The notes under the pieces were generated by a model that was not told the DNA's origin, did not search any database, and saw only the letters and a list, made by a program, of their open reading frames with translations. A stretch of 64,000 bases of DNA. It comes from Anisakis pegreffii. Taxonomy: Eukaryota > Nematoda > Chromadorea > Rhabditida > Anisakidae. The DNA lies in assembly GCA_035041965.1 (NCBI GenBank), contig JAPYMA010000890.1, positions 1 through 64,000 of the forward strand. The letters run 5' to 3'. This document shows, one piece after another, positions 23,242-36,676 of the stretch. The stretch's first letter is position 1, and each line of letters begins with the position of its first letter. The translations under genes were made by a program, and so were the position numbers.

Positions 23242-26200
23242 GATCTGAATCAGAATGATCAGTCCATCAGTGCCAATCGAAAAAGCAACTGAATTGAATC
23301 TAACACATCGCACTATGCAACTTGAATGAATAATTATCCCATTTCGATTTTGTATGAAGTCTGAACCTAACGTTGTCTAAGTGAATATGCTTTGATCACA
23401 ACTTACCAGAAATTATCTTCGTACCCAATGCAACTTATTATTAAGATTGTTGCGTTTGTTTTATCCACCAAACGATACTTTGGAGAACAAGTGAAGTATG
23501 TACGAAACTCAATCTGTTTCCTCTTATTAATCAAGTCGTCGTCAGTATTCATTTCTTTCTACTGCTTGCTGCATCCAACTGTGAATAATTGTTTAATGAA
23601 GCAGCTACACTAATTGATTCGTGCATTATATAATATTATCACAAAGTGCTCTTTATTGTTTCTTAAACTGTCGACATTTGCTCTCTTTAACTATGTTTAT
23701 TCGTTTTTGTTTTCATTTATTGTTGTTTTCTTATTCATCTAGTTGGAGAGTAGATCCAAATTTTCGATGTGCTGCCAACGAATCGAGTCTTTTCAATTGT
23801 TCAGCTCAATCCTGATCAATATAATTGGAATTGGAATTTCATTTTTAAAATATCGTTTCATCGCCCAAATTTATTTTCGGTCATGTTCCTTCTAGTTCTC
23901 TTTCAGCGCTCATTGTTATGTGCTACTCAATCTGTTGACGATGCATCAAAACAATACTGACATATGGCATTTGTCTCATTCATTATAACTTCCCCTTATG
24001 TTTTTTAATAGTTGATCGATAAAGTCGGCGAATTCATTTTTTGCTGTTTATCTCATGAATACCTAACAAACTTAATAATACTATCTGTATTATCAATTAG
24101 TCGACAGATTCGTAAAGTAAATTATTCATAATCGTTAGCAAAGTTTAAAAAAATTGCTTGGTTCATCAAAAAAAAAAGAATTGAGGAGCGGAATTAGTTC
24201 ACTTGCAGTGCTTATCTCTCAAGCAAGTGCAACAAATGTATTTCGGAATCGCCAAGAATTTTTGAAACACCGACGTATTACAATAATCAAATACGGATAG
24301 AACATTTAATGTTAAACAAATAATTATTGGCGTTCAGTCAATAGCAGAAGATTCAACTGGAATCGATTAGAACAGTCACTTCCAAAGCAGTGGGAATGCG
24401 AAAGTGAGGTTTTTAAAGTGAGTTAAATCAGCTAATCAATTCAATGAAAACAAATCAATTTAAATTCTCGTTTTGATGAGATATTTTGATCATTAGATTT
24501 CGATCAAGTGATATGTATTTTTGGGCTCTTTTTGAGTCCCTCTCTCTAAAAATCACTGAGCAATGAGAAAAAGTAGCCCAAATCCTCTGTGATCGCCAAA
24601 TATATCAATAATCGGAGCTAGAATTTCATAAACACTGCTCATCCCCAACGCTGTTATTGTTAGCTGCGCAGAAAGAGGGATGCCAAGAAAGGAAGAATGT
24701 GATATTAGTGGTAACAGAGAGGTATAAACTCGGAATGAGTTGGATTTGCTGATTAAATAAATTCTGATCACAACCCATGATGAGTTGATGAATGATCGCT
24801 ATTGTCGTATTGAGAGATTGTTAGAGATTAAGAGATTGTTCAACGGATAACTTTTAAGAATTGATGAGCAGTTATGATCTGATAAACAGTTGATGAGCGT
24901 TAAATGAAATGTGTTTATTTCAAGTATAAACAACATTACATTCATATTCTAATTGTTGTTATCAATATTATTACCGTTGTCTCAATACCATTAATTTGCC
25001 ACTATCATAAGATCTTTGTTTTCAGTATTATTATTATCATTATAAAATAATATTGACTATTATATAATAGCGAATTAAAGCACTGTTCGCAATGATTCAT
25101 TTGCAACGACCTGTAACTGCAATAAATGCCGACTGTTCATTATGTAAGTTGGAAACACCCACGTGCCCAGCTATCAGCTCACAAACAGCCGTCGATCTAT
25201 TCGTTTACTTTTTACCTTTCTTTTTTATCATCTTCTTCATTCATCGAATAATCTCGCTTCACTCAATCTTATCTTCGTAATTCTATCAAGCATTCCAAAT
25301 CAACTCAGCTCTGTTCATCGCCAATAGATGATAATAAATCGCTTGCAAAAGCGGAATGTTTCTTTGTCCTCTTTGCTGAACTATGAAAAATATTTGTTCG
25401 AGTATTTAACGACTGGAATGCACCTGATGTTTTGCTTGGCTAGTACCATACATTAAGCAACACATCGCAGACACTGCGGAATACCAGCATATCATAGAGC
25501 ATTGACATCTACACAGGTGAGAACACCTCGTAACCCGCTGACACTGTTTACAACTGCTTTTACTGACTGAAATTATGATGAAAAAAGCGAAATGCATTTA
25601 CGATGCTGTGGTCCGATGAAGTTGTTGGAAATGATGACGTAATCTTTCAAGTAATGTTAGCGTTCATTCCACTACTGCTACATCTTGAATAGCGGTGTTA
25701 GTAATGAATGATCGTTTGTATTTATTATACTATGGGATGCATCTGTAGTGTGGGTGCATTGGAATTAGGAATTATCAACAAAGTCACAAAAAATGATAAA
25801 TAAATTAAAAGACGAATTGTGTAGATGAGCAAAAGAGAGCAAATGAAAGAAAGTAACAGAAGTTAATGATGTTTATTATTTTGTGTTATGCAGTAAGTGT
25901 GTTGATTAGCAATGGAACGACAAAAAAAGAACAAATAAATAAATAAATGCTATAGAACAGATTCAAATTGTCGAGATAGTAGTATATTGTGGCTTGTTCA
26001 AGCGTATAACGTCTTTCTCGAACAGTAGTTCCAAGAGATCTGTAGCTGTTTCACAAAAGCACTTCTTCGTTCTCTTCATTAAGTACCCAACCGCTTATAC
26101 AAACGAACAGAGAGTGAAAAGTGCGCGATAAACGCTTGCCTGCTTCATCATCATCATTATCAATATCTTTCGTACCTAGCATTCACCTAACATCTAACGA

Positions 26201-26451
26201 AAACAAAACACAACACAACAAAACAATCCCGTTCAATCGTACACTGTCTGTCACCTAAACTTCTTAAAAGAATCTATATCTTCACTCATTCACCATTAAA
26301 CGAATCATCATCATTTAACTTCTAACAGTTCAGTTGATTGTATACTTTAGCATTTAAACAGTGAAAGTCCACCGTAAAATCACTGTAAATATCAGTCAGT
26401 AACGTTTCGTTTCACGAGAATTCCTCAATCGAAATTCATCGCTCGTTTAAT
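23242..26451. other. Intergenic between unc-87 and its paralogue
   Basis: About 3.2 kb with no supported exon. It contains short microsatellite-like stretches, for example an 'aaataaataaat' run near 25935-25950. The right end must carry the promoter and 5' UTR of the CLIK gene. Short frames here lack family features. Confidence 0.5.
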
Positions 26452-28195
26452 ATGGCTGACTCAGTTACCGGTAAGTTGTAATTCATCTATATTATCTATA
26501 TGTATCTTGAATTCATCTTATAGTATAAGAATTGAGTCGGGTCGCAAGCCTCATTTCGACTTCTCTTCATTATGATAATGCGTCCACTAATCAATATCTC
26601 GTTGTAAGCGTTCGATGATAACGCATTTCTCAGAACGACTCATCCTACCATAAAAGTTTAGTTAAACGCTGATGATGTTATTTTCTTTTCAAAAGCCAAT
26701 AAGGGTAAGAAGAGGCGTGCAGTCATGCAACGGAGAATATGGGGTATGATGGCTATAAAAACGATACGATTAGCTTTGCGTAGAAACCATTTTAAAAACG
26801 CTGACTTTGCGCCCAGTTAAGAAGCACTCAAATTTATGGTCAAGCTACATCAGAACTTTCGCGTACACCTCATATTCGAGATCTCCAGCAAGCCATATTC
26901 ATTGTAAAGCAAATAAAATAAAATCGACCTCGGCTATAAATCAACTATGACAAATTATTCAGTATTTTCATTGTCCAGTATTTTCATTCTATTAATTTTC
27001 ATTCGAATTTCATTTGGAACAGAGAAAGTGGAAAAATTCTCTCATTTTGCAGTTGTTTCAATCTCAGATTAACGAAACATGATGAAAGGTTTATAGTTAC
27101 ACTGATTGAAAACGCAGACTGTGCTCAATAATGCCAGCTAATGAGTTTTGACTTAGTTTTTCGATACAAGAAATCAGTCAGCAAAATGCGATCATTACAC
27201 CTAAAAGGAACCTTATAAAATTGCATGGAAACTCCCAAATCAATTAAAAGGGAAAATGCGTTAAAGGAACACTATGCTTCTAAAATTAAGAATGTGTGCG
27301 CAGTTATTGATCAGTTCGAATGCATCGAGTGAGTGGATATCGGTGATACATAACGAATGTGTGATTTAAAGGTGGTGCACAAGAACGTCTGAAGATTGCA
27401 GCTGCTGAAGCACCAGTAACTGCTGAGAACGAACGTCGCACGCGTGACGGTAAATTCACTTTGAGACAGTTAAGGCAGACTGATGGACTAATTCCCCTTC
27501 AGTCGGGAACAAATCAATTCGATTCACAGAAGGTTGAGTTGCTTTCTGTTTTTATTGTTTCATTCATCGTCATTTGAACTGATGAATCAATTCATCGCAG
27601 TTCACATCCAGCATTTTGTGCAGCACCCAACAAAGCAGTCATAATCTTTGCGTAAATTTTCACCAGTCCGAAATATTGTGAATTTGCATTGAGTAGACGA
27701 GATTGCGTCAATGATTGAATGAATATGTTGTGAATTATAGGGTAAGACTGGCTTCGGTATGCCACGCAATACCGCGACACCAGTCGAATTCGCGGACAAA
27801 GGAAAAAAGTGGACTATAGCGCAGCTGAGGGCAACAGATTCAATCGTGAGATTACAGTCCGGCACCAACCGTTATGAATCTCAGGTACACGAACTTAGGT
27901 TTTTCATTCTTCTCAGGCTTTTTTTGACTGCATGTTCATTTAGACAACATTTCGGTTATTCAATGAGAGTTTCAATGAAATAAACTCAAAAATCGTTGTT
28001 CATTTGAAATATTACTGGAATCAGTCAAGTCAAATATGAATAAACATGTTTGATTCGCAGAAAGGTATGACTGGTTTTGGAACGCCAAGGGATGTGAAAG
28101 GAAAACATTTGAAACGAATCTGGGAACTCGAGTTTCCTGACGAAGCGATCCCCGATGATCAACGATTGCAACAAACTGAAGAACATATTGAATAA
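26452..28195 (+). CDS. Small calponin-like (CLIK) repeat protein, UNC-87 paralogue
   Basis: Four exons join in phase: 26452-26470, 27372-27532, 27741-27884, 28061-28195, giving 152 aa. It starts 'MADSVTG', has 'FTLRQLRQTDGLIPLQSG', a degenerate repeat core 'GKTGFGMPR', a full core 'GMTGFGTPRD', and ends with 'KHLKRIWELEFPDEA', almost the same C-terminus as UNC-87. Compared with seven repeats next door it has two clear cores. Exon borders again fall at 'SQ|KG' or 'QK|G', as in unc-87, so the two genes arose by tandem duplication. It probably binds actin in muscle or another contractile tissue, like the C. elegans CLIK proteins; which orthologue it represents cannot be decided here. Confidence 0.88.
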
Positions 28196-29375
28196 GCCTC
28201 GAACCGATGGAGATCAAGCATAGCAGAAACCACTATAAGCTGTTACTGGAATTCACATCTATGCAACTGAATTTCTCATATTCTAATAATCAAAATCTTG
28301 TCTTTTTCACACTGGAAATCTTTCAGTTCTCCTACTCAGTGCACAAATTTATCTCTCTCTCTTCAAATATTCATTTCATGACATAATGTTCGAATTACTC
28401 GGTAATCATCCCAAGTTAAAGTATGAATCTTTTCAAAAAATTTCTACTTGCAGTTTTCGTTGTAACGAATAATTTTATTCGATAAACTTAATGCATTTCC
28501 ATCAATATCCATTATTACTTGAATGTTCTCATCTAAACACCCGACTCAACCCAGATGTGACTGTCACCACATTTTCTGACCTTCCTCACTGCATCGCATC
28601 GCCGATCAATTCTACACGCCAATTAATCAACACATCGCAATGTATCAGTCGAGACAAAATTCGGCATTTAGTTTATTGCCTCGAAAAATATTTTCATTTG
28701 AATTTGGTGTACAACCTCATTCATTAGCTGAGAGAATTTTGATGACCTGTGGTTGTTTGCAACGAAAGCATTCAACTGCACGATACACTGAAATGTAGGG
28801 TTTCATAACGAAAGTTAAACTCGCTTTCAACTGGGAACAGCACAGTTATTGCTTTCACCGACACAACCTCTAATTTTGACTTCCGTGGGGTTTAACAAGA
28901 GTGTTGTTTCTAAGCTCTTCAATGAAGCATACTCATTCATGAATAACGATGGTGAAATGAACAATTATCGTTCGAATTTATCAGTACTTCTACAGATGTG
29001 ATCGGCGTTGAGCTCAATTCGAAAAAAAATAAAATTTATTCTCATAGGTCAATGACAGATATAATATTTCAGTGACATAGTAGATATATTTGACCAAGCA
29101 CTTTTGAAACAAACAGATTAATGCAAGTGGGCAATCAAACATAACATTTCATCAATTGGGTAAAAATTATTGAAAACAATGACGACGCACTCACCGAATA
29201 CGGAAACAACAATCAAAACAATAACTGAAATATAGTTCCAATTCAATAATTGGCTGATACAATCATAAAACTTGAAGGTTTATGAATGAAAGCTGAATTA
29301 ATGACGATGCAACAATAAAAAAATTATGAATCCGAATGGTTTCACTTGCTGTTTTTTTTGGAGGACCGAATAATT
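28196..29375. other. Convergent 3' region between CLIK gene and BDP1
   Basis: The two genes end toward each other with about 1.2 kb between them. No exon or RNA gene is supported; one 78-codon plus-strand frame is featureless. Confidence 0.5.
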
Positions 29376-32300
29376 TCATTTTGGAGGACCAAATAAATGC
29401 AAAAAGCCAGATGGAGGATCTGAGGGTTTCATTCGTTGTTGCAATAAGAACTGTATCGCAGGACGACGATCAGTTGCAGGACAGTCGAAAAGGATTCGTT
29501 CCGGAAAAGTGTCATCTTGCTGCAATGCAGTAAGAACGGTATTCAGTGGCATACGAACTAACGGTAGTTCACTATCCTTACGCTCCAATGAAACAGTATC
29601 CGTATCCGGTTCTTCAGTGATACTGAATCGAGGAAAGTCCACTCCGAGTTCAGCTAAAAACATTATCTTGTCAGAGCACTGATCAGGTCAAGTTGATTTG
29701 ATTCATGATTGGTTATCAATAACCTGAAGCATTCTCCTAACTCGTCAATAAAAACAAAACACAAACAAACCAAGGATAGCAGTAAGATTGGTTTGTTTTT
29801 CAGTCGCACCATCTGCTCTGTCCGATTGCGATGCGTCTCTGCAACGGGAAATAAAAATTCCAATCACGAATTTGTTTTTAGTGCAACCTGCTGTTGACTG
29901 AAACTTGCAATTAACTAAATCCTACTGAACAGTTAGATCCAAGAGCAATTAGATTATACTATAGAATTTTTAAAATTGAAAAACTCCTCAACAATTTCTC
30001 CTAAGACATTTGTTGTGGTCACTACCCGTTGAAAAATTGCAAAGGATGACAACAACCAAAACCGAATAATCGTTTGGTGGAAGAGGATAGAAGCAAAAAC
30101 ATAAAACAGCATGATGTATCATAATACCTATTATTCGGGTCGAAGATTTTGATATGTACAGATGCATTGTTTGGCGAATCCTCTTCCACATTTTCACTTT
30201 CGGTATCAGCCTTAATAACAAAACAATAATTGTTATCAACACAAATTTATCAATTAATAGAAAATTTAAAAGTAATTCGAATGAAAACTGCAACAAACAA
30301 CAAAACCGACTGATTATTGACGACTAAAAATTTTCATTCCCAACTTCGAATGAATCAAACCTCTTCAGCAGCCTGAAGTGCTGCTTTTTTCTCCTTTTTT
30401 GTCATTCGTTGTTCCTTCTTCCTAATTGTCTCCTCACCGATTTTTTGTAAAAGATTATTTGCATGAGAAAACAATGAATCATTGAGAACCGTTGGTGACG
30501 ATAATACCTAAAAACTGATAGCAAAACATCACAGCACAACTATTCTTCCCAAAAACATAAATAAACTTTGAAAGCACCGATAAAGTAAGAAACCTTTTTC
30601 AGTCGTGCCCAATTTGTCCTTTCCTCTCTGTTGAATTTACTTTTCAATTCAGCTCGAGCACGAGAGGGAAAGAATTCATGCATTAAACCAAAATCAGGTC
30701 CAGTTGCCCTGAATTAACAAATAAAAGCAATTGAATTATCATCTTATGACAATACACATTTTTGATAGTGACTGAAAAAATGATGAATGAAAAACATTTG
30801 TATCAAACGAATGGAAGAAGAAAGTATATGACTGGAAGTATTTTAAAAAAACATGTAATTTAAAATCGGAGAGAATCAAGGGAATTGATGAAAAAATCTA
30901 GAATCACCTTAAAATATCATAAAAGAGGTCAGTTTCGAGATCACTCCAAGTAGTTCCTTTACGCCATGCCCTCTTACGAAAACTCGTTGACGTCACTTTT
31001 CTTCCGCTACGATCCTAACGAAAGATAATTTTGAATTGTACTTATTTAAACTGTACTTACTAAATTTTAGCCGTTGAAGGACGACAATAATTCAGATGAT
31101 GAATACTGCGCTTATTCCGTGAAAGTATCGGTTTTATTAAATTGAAAATCGAACAAAATCTGGGAATCAACAACCTCATTCACAGTTTCCCATGCACTCG
31201 TTGACTGTTCATTGACAACCGTTAAACTCGATTCATCTACGATCAGTGATCCATCATCAGCTATTTTTACCTGAACGGATATGTGAATCAGTCTCATTCA
31301 CTTCCCATCAGAATGGAGATATATTTTTTGAAATGAAATGAATGAACGATACCAAAAATCACAATCAGAAAATAATCCGCATCAAATATAAGATTTAACC
31401 ATGCTGAAGAAATATTATTCAATCAAGGTATTCAAGCAAGTAATATCTATACATGCCTGGGGAGCAACAACTTTCTTAGATGAAGATTGTTCTGCTTCAG
31501 CTTGACGTTTCTCTTCTTCTTGTTGTTTTTGCCAATCGCTTAGTTCCATATCTTTGTTTTCCTTTTTATTGTTTTCCCGACTTTTCAACGCCTAAATGGA
31601 ATCAATCTTACAGTGGATGATCAACATACCCCTTTGAGACCTTCTTTTATCGTAAATCGAGAAGAAATAAGTGCCTTAGTGTTATCAACTCCGTTCAGGT
31701 AATGGAGAATTTGTCTGGATATTACTTATGGATATCATACAAATGAATTTGAGAGGATAGTCACCGTCAATACCGTATCATTTTTTGGATTCCACCAAAT
31801 CATGTCGAACATTGTCATTGTTTTCGGATCTAGTGGCTCATCGCCCGTGAATCGTTTCCTGCAACCAACCAATCATAACTGATACAATAATAAAGCTTCC
31901 AGGAGAATTCAGAGAACTTCTACGTCCTTTATACGTTTATATGTGGAATCATAATAACAGCAATATCTAAAAGCATTAAAAAGCATACCCACCGAGTCTT
32001 CGGCACTACTTCAGAACTTTCGAGCGGAGTTTGCTGACGACTGAGGGTAGTTGTGGTGGATGTGGAGGTGCTACGATGACGTCTTGGTGAGCCACCACAA
32101 TTGGAAGTCGATTCATCTGAGGAGACCGTGCCACTTCCAGAGGGTGGTGATTTGAGCGGTGAATTTGGCCGTGACGAACTGTTCAATTTGATCTTCTCAG
32201 AGATTTCTTCTTCGTGAGCAGAAAAAAATAATTATGGTTTACTACTGAATCACAATAATAACCACGGGAACTTGTTTTAAATTCAGAGAAGCCATCAAGC

Positions 32301-32754
32301 ACTATGATACAAGATAATCACAATAAGCTAGTGAAAATAATATTGCATGAAAAAAGTGAACAAGTCTGAGCAAGAAAATCGATACAATTTTCAGTTTTTG
32401 ATGAAACAGGTAGGAGTCGAGCATTATTTCGATGTGTTGCATCTAACTGTGCTTTGTTCGATGACTCCAGTACCTCGTTGCTATCGGTATTTGTTTTTGA
32501 ACCACTCACAGTGGCAGTTTGTTGCTTTCGTTGTGTAGCGTTTTGCTGTTTCGCAGCTGTACGAACCATTCCCGAAACATTCGGGCGCACCTACAATGAA
32601 CAGCGTGATGGGCATTATCAAAGTATTACTCGTGAAAGTAAGCTGAACATTGAGATTTGTTTTCACAAAGGGATAAGTTAGAATTTATAGCTAAATGAAC
32701 GCATAGACTCACTTGAATACGACAACGCCTTGAAGCGGCTGGACCCGACATCAT
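29376..32754 (-). CDS. BDP1: Transcription factor TFIIIB subunit BDP1 (B'')
   Basis: Subunit of TFIIIB that, with TBP and BRF1, places RNA polymerase III at tRNA and 5S genes. Exons, 5' to 3': 32713-32754, 32474-32590, 31993-32195, 31765-31858, 31457-31591, 31175-31270, 30908-31014, 30594-30708, 30361-30507, 30128-30210, 29771-29838, 29376-29653; all phases agree, about 494 aa. Landmarks: N-terminal 'SRRCRIQ|VRPNVSG', matching the conserved BDP1 start; 'MTMFDMIWWNPKND'; 'LIVDESSLTV'; the SANT domain 'TTWSDLETDLFYDILR' / 'ATGPDFGLMHEFFPSRARAE' / 'KSKFNREERTNWARLKK'; then a Lys/Glu-rich helix. The first exon lies behind an acceptor-like 'ctgttag'. The intron after 31457 starts with GC (CAG|GCATGT). 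A possible extra exon at about 31620-31715 does not fit the phase and was left out. Confidence 0.88.
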
Positions 32755-33641
32755 CAACTTTCTAACAGATTGAGATACACGATTATCTGAACTAAATTCC
32801 TACGGCACTTTGCAGGTCTACGGCAGATCCACTAGCGACAATTGCAAGCCTGACATTTGATAAACCCATAGTTGATCACACAAACTTCGTTTCGGTTCGC
32901 TTTTTGTGCAATGCGAACGCATGTTCACCATTTTGTGCATTTGTCCGTCGTCATCCAGAAATACAACGGGGCACGTAACAGACACATGAGGGAATGTGCT
33001 TGCGATAGAGAGAGAAACCACAGATGGACAATTGATGTAATTGAAGCACCATCAAACCCTCGAAGGGTTCGAGCAAATGGAAGCACTCAAACTGATCTGC
33101 AGCTATCAATGTTAGATAAGAATATGACGCTGATCCCGCTTTCCATACCAAATTCACAAAAAAAAATCGCTCACTTCGTTCCTTTTTATCGCGGTCATTA
33201 TCACCAATAAGTTTTGATCATCATCATCACATTAGTTTCTATGCATTGACAAATTACTCTTCAATAGATCATTACATTCAACTGGTGGAAATTTTGAAAT
33301 ATTTCGTTGGCGCAGTCGAATTTAAATGTTCTCGAGGCGGGAATACGCCCGAGGCAAAACATATGAAAGGGTTCGTTTTCATAGTGTAACCAAGTCAAGC
33401 ATGTCGTTCTCAAAATATGAAATCTAAATTTGAAGAATCTGAAATATATACCAAACAAAGTACTTGATATCTTTAATTCAAATCTTAAACGTAAAACATC
33501 CCCACGAGCAAATGCTAATCGACGACAAAATGTTATGAGAAAGCACATTCAATGAATTTCAAGATGGATGTGAGTCGCAGGTATTTAAGGAGAGCGTTCT
33601 CATCCATTCTTAACCATCTGTCTCTCTCTCTCTCATTAAAC
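32755..33641. other. Intergenic upstream of BDP1
   Basis: No gene supported. Overlapping frames on both strands at 32818-33210 show no family features. A (TC)-type run occurs at about 33618-33636. Confidence 0.45.
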
Positions 33642-33790
33642 CCATGTTAGGTACTAAATGTATTTGTGATATGACATGTTAGTAGATGCCTGTGGTAAGC
33701 CATTTCTTCCTGCGGACACTATTCTGTTCAATCGGAAATGGCACAGATATTAAACCCATGTTGGGTACTAAATGTATTTGTGACAATGGT
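33642..33790 (+). repeat. Extra copy of the helicase-fragment tail
   Basis: Positions 33676-33753 repeat, at roughly 90% identity, the last 26 codons and stop of the helicase fragment (34355-34432): 'MLVDACGKPF' through 'FNRKWH.Y' and TAA. The non-coding sentence 'aaacccatgttgggtactaaatg' follows each stop and occurs a third time at about 33641. This points to local duplication of the 3' end of the element or gene. Confidence 0.75.
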
Positions 33791-33871
33791 TTCTGCAGAC
33801 GATCGTTCGTCACTAACTTCTTCTGATTTCCCTCTGCCTATTCAATTTATTCCACTTGCCCCCTCATTCAG

Positions 33872-34432
33872 ATTTCTGGCCCTGATGTTGTGAATGCTTG
33901 GCGTTCACGCTATAACCGTGACCAGGAAGCTGCCGCTATAGATATTGTCAAACGTTTGGCACTAACTATAGCCCAACAGAAAATCACTGTATTGTGCTTC
34001 TATCTAGCTACCCGAGATTATCTGCGCTCTTAACTGGAGGGACTGCATGTTGACTGTCGTACGGTTGACAGTTTTCAAGGCAAGCAGAACGACATCATCG
34101 TCCTCGTTACCAGCCGTTCCTATGATATTCGAGCTGTCGACGAGAGCAACGTCAAATTCCTTGCGGATCCCCAGCGAATAACGGTGGCACTATCCCGAGC
34201 CAGCCATGGCCTCCTCATTATTGCAGATTTCCCAATGCTACTGAAATATGGAACATGGCAGGCATATTTACGTCATGCAACCCAAGAAACCCCCATTGTC
34301 AATAGCAACTACACTACAGCTATTTTTGACGAGGTTCGTCACGATCGTCGCAGCATGTTGGTAGATGCCTGTGGCAAGCCATTTTTTCATGTGGACACTA
34401 TTCTGTTCAATCGGAAATGGCATAAATATTAA
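33872..34432 (+). pseudogene. SF1 (UPF1-type) helicase C-terminal fragment, broken
   Basis: Translation gives 'PDVVNAWRSRYNRDQEAA', then helicase motif V-like 'VDSFQGKQNDIIVLVTS' and motif VI-like 'RITVALSRASHGLLIIAD', which identify the RecA2 domain of a UPF1/SMG-2-type superfamily 1 helicase. An in-frame TAA at 34031-34033 interrupts it, and no Walker A/B part is present, so it is a pseudogene or truncated exon. An acceptor-like 'cattcag' directly precedes 33872, so it did not arise as a simple processed copy. The frame ends at TAA 34430-34432. Its base composition is richer in GC than its neighbours, suggesting recent arrival or a repeated family. Confidence 0.75.
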
Positions 34433-34468
34433 ACCCATGTTGGGTACTAAATGTATTTGTGATATGAC

Positions 34469-36676
34469 AGGTATTTGTTTTTCGTTATTCTGATATGTGT
34501 CTTTTTCGAAAAATTCCAAAGAATTCATAACTCTAAAATATACAGATTCGTTTGCTTGCAGTGGAAAGCAATAGCTACAAATATACCATATGACATCCAA
34601 TTATGGCATTTGTGCATGCATTGCCCATTGATTGATCTGTCACAGATTCTGGTGAATGTTGAAAGGTTACCAGATACTGTGATTTCATTCCATTATTTTC
34701 GTGAAAACATTTTCAAAAAATTCACTGGCTATCACTCAAAATTCATTCGATGATCGACAGTTTACCAGTTTAGAAAATTGTTTCCTGAAGTAGTGGAGTA
34801 ACTGGAACGATCGAATGCGACATTCATTGGAAAACATAAACATACTGCATTGGAATGGACGTATTTTGTTTGCACATGATGAAATTAAATGGTAGAACAC
34901 TTGTTCGCCGTGTGATTGATAAATAACACGCCTGATAAGAACCGATTATTGTCAGCTCATTTGATAAGCATCAGTACAATCATTTTCAGACTTATTGATT
35001 GCCTACTCATCCTTCGAAACGTTTCTTTATGATCATACAGTAACGTTTGTGATTCATTGTCCTCTATTCTCTCGATGCATCGCTCAATTCGAAAAACTAG
35101 ATCTCATAAATATTTATTCAGATGCATTCTTATAAAAAGGGTTTGCAAGGGATCCTGGGATCCCGACACTTGAATCTCGATCCAGTTGTAGGATTCAATT
35201 TCCGACAAATTTCAGGATTTGATTAAGCATGACATTCGATAGAATTTTGGTAATATACTCATCTCGATTCATGAAGCTCATCCATATGTAGTAATATGTA
35301 TTGTTTACCACTAAAGCAGTAATAGAATGACGAATCAGTGTACAATATCGTCACGTTGGCTTTCGTTTTTCACAAAACAGTGAACAAGAATTTTAAAATG
35401 TTATCACTCTTGCTTTATATCTGGTCACCACCGCTGCTTTATCTTTCATTTACTGTAGTTCATCAACTTGGCATTTATTCTTAAAATATGCCTTCAAATA
35501 ATGCTGCAAGCTCGGATATATTAAAGAATACGAAGAAAGCGGTGATCTTTCTCACTGTTAGGAATATTTTCTTTGCCTAAAAGGTAACGAAATTGCGAAA
35601 TGTAAACTGTGAATTGAAATTGAAAGAGCAAAAGGACCGTCCACGAAGGGACTTGAAGTTGTGCTCGAAGTTGAAGCGCCATACAATATTTTGCAACTAA
35701 ATAAATGCTCTTGAAGCCAAAAGTGATCCACCGATTATCAAATTTCTCAAACCTAATTCCGCACTAGCTACTGGTCCACTTAATGACATGACCGCCAAGC
35801 TTTGCTCCATTGATAGTTTTAGTTTTAACAATATTGCGTGAAGAAATGAGTGATTCAACAATCAACGCCCAAACGTTTCTCGCAGCTTATTTCACTTTAC
35901 TAAATTATTTTCTTTGAATCTTTTGTTGGTATGTCAATCTTAATTTCATTTCTGTGTTACAATGTTGATGACCATTACTCCTGTTGACGATTCTATTCGC
36001 ACTATTTTAATATTTTCAGTATACGAATTCTGCTATCTGCATATGACAATTTAAATCAGTTTGAAACATCTGAGTAAATCAAAAGAAAAATTATCGAGAA
36101 ATAAGTTTGGTTTCCTTTCATGAACATTAATCCATTAATATTATTCACAGAAAAAATTTAAGTATTGTCGCAATAAATAGTTGATGTTATATCTGAATTT
36201 CACTTGTTTTGTAATGTTGATGTTTTCTTTCCAGATTTTAAAGTGCTTTTCCCCGTATGATTTGTTGAATGAATTGTTTCCTAAAACACAATGTTTAAAA
36301 AAGAATGTACTGAACACGTAACATTTCTATACTTCAAAAGTTGCTGTATCTCGGGATTATCTCAGAATTGAAAAACGACCCCTAGATTGAAAAGTTGTTG
36401 GGATTTCGCAAAGAATAGTCACAAATCTCTCTTGTTCATTTGAATGGCATTGTTTGAGCTCCATATTGAATCGTACTTTCGAATGCTTCACCGCACGAAA
36501 CTTTACTAGCTATCATTCAGTTACTATTAAATTCAACAAACTCCCTTCCAATCATTGCACAAGAATCATAAAGATGTTTTCTTAACCGTAACGAACGTTA
36601 CATGCCTAGAAGAGACAATACAAGTTCAGCGGAGAGTTCTTTTCAAAATGTTCCATTTCTTAAGTGAAGGTGCCTA
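34469..36676. other. Intergenic, nothing recognised
   Basis: About 2.2 kb of AT-rich sequence. A 92-codon plus-strand frame and a 110-codon minus-strand frame overlap the helicase tail and show no independent support. The 5' control region of the following membrane-protein gene lies at the right end. Confidence 0.45.

Noticed and set aside
31620..31715. Additional BDP1 exon (QILHYLNGVDN...)
   Set aside because: Splice signals are fair, but it needs a phase-2 entry while the preceding exon ends in phase 0; the model without it is consistent.
32872..33210. 112-codon plus-strand frame upstream of BDP1
   Set aside because: No family features, competing frames on the other strand, no splice context.
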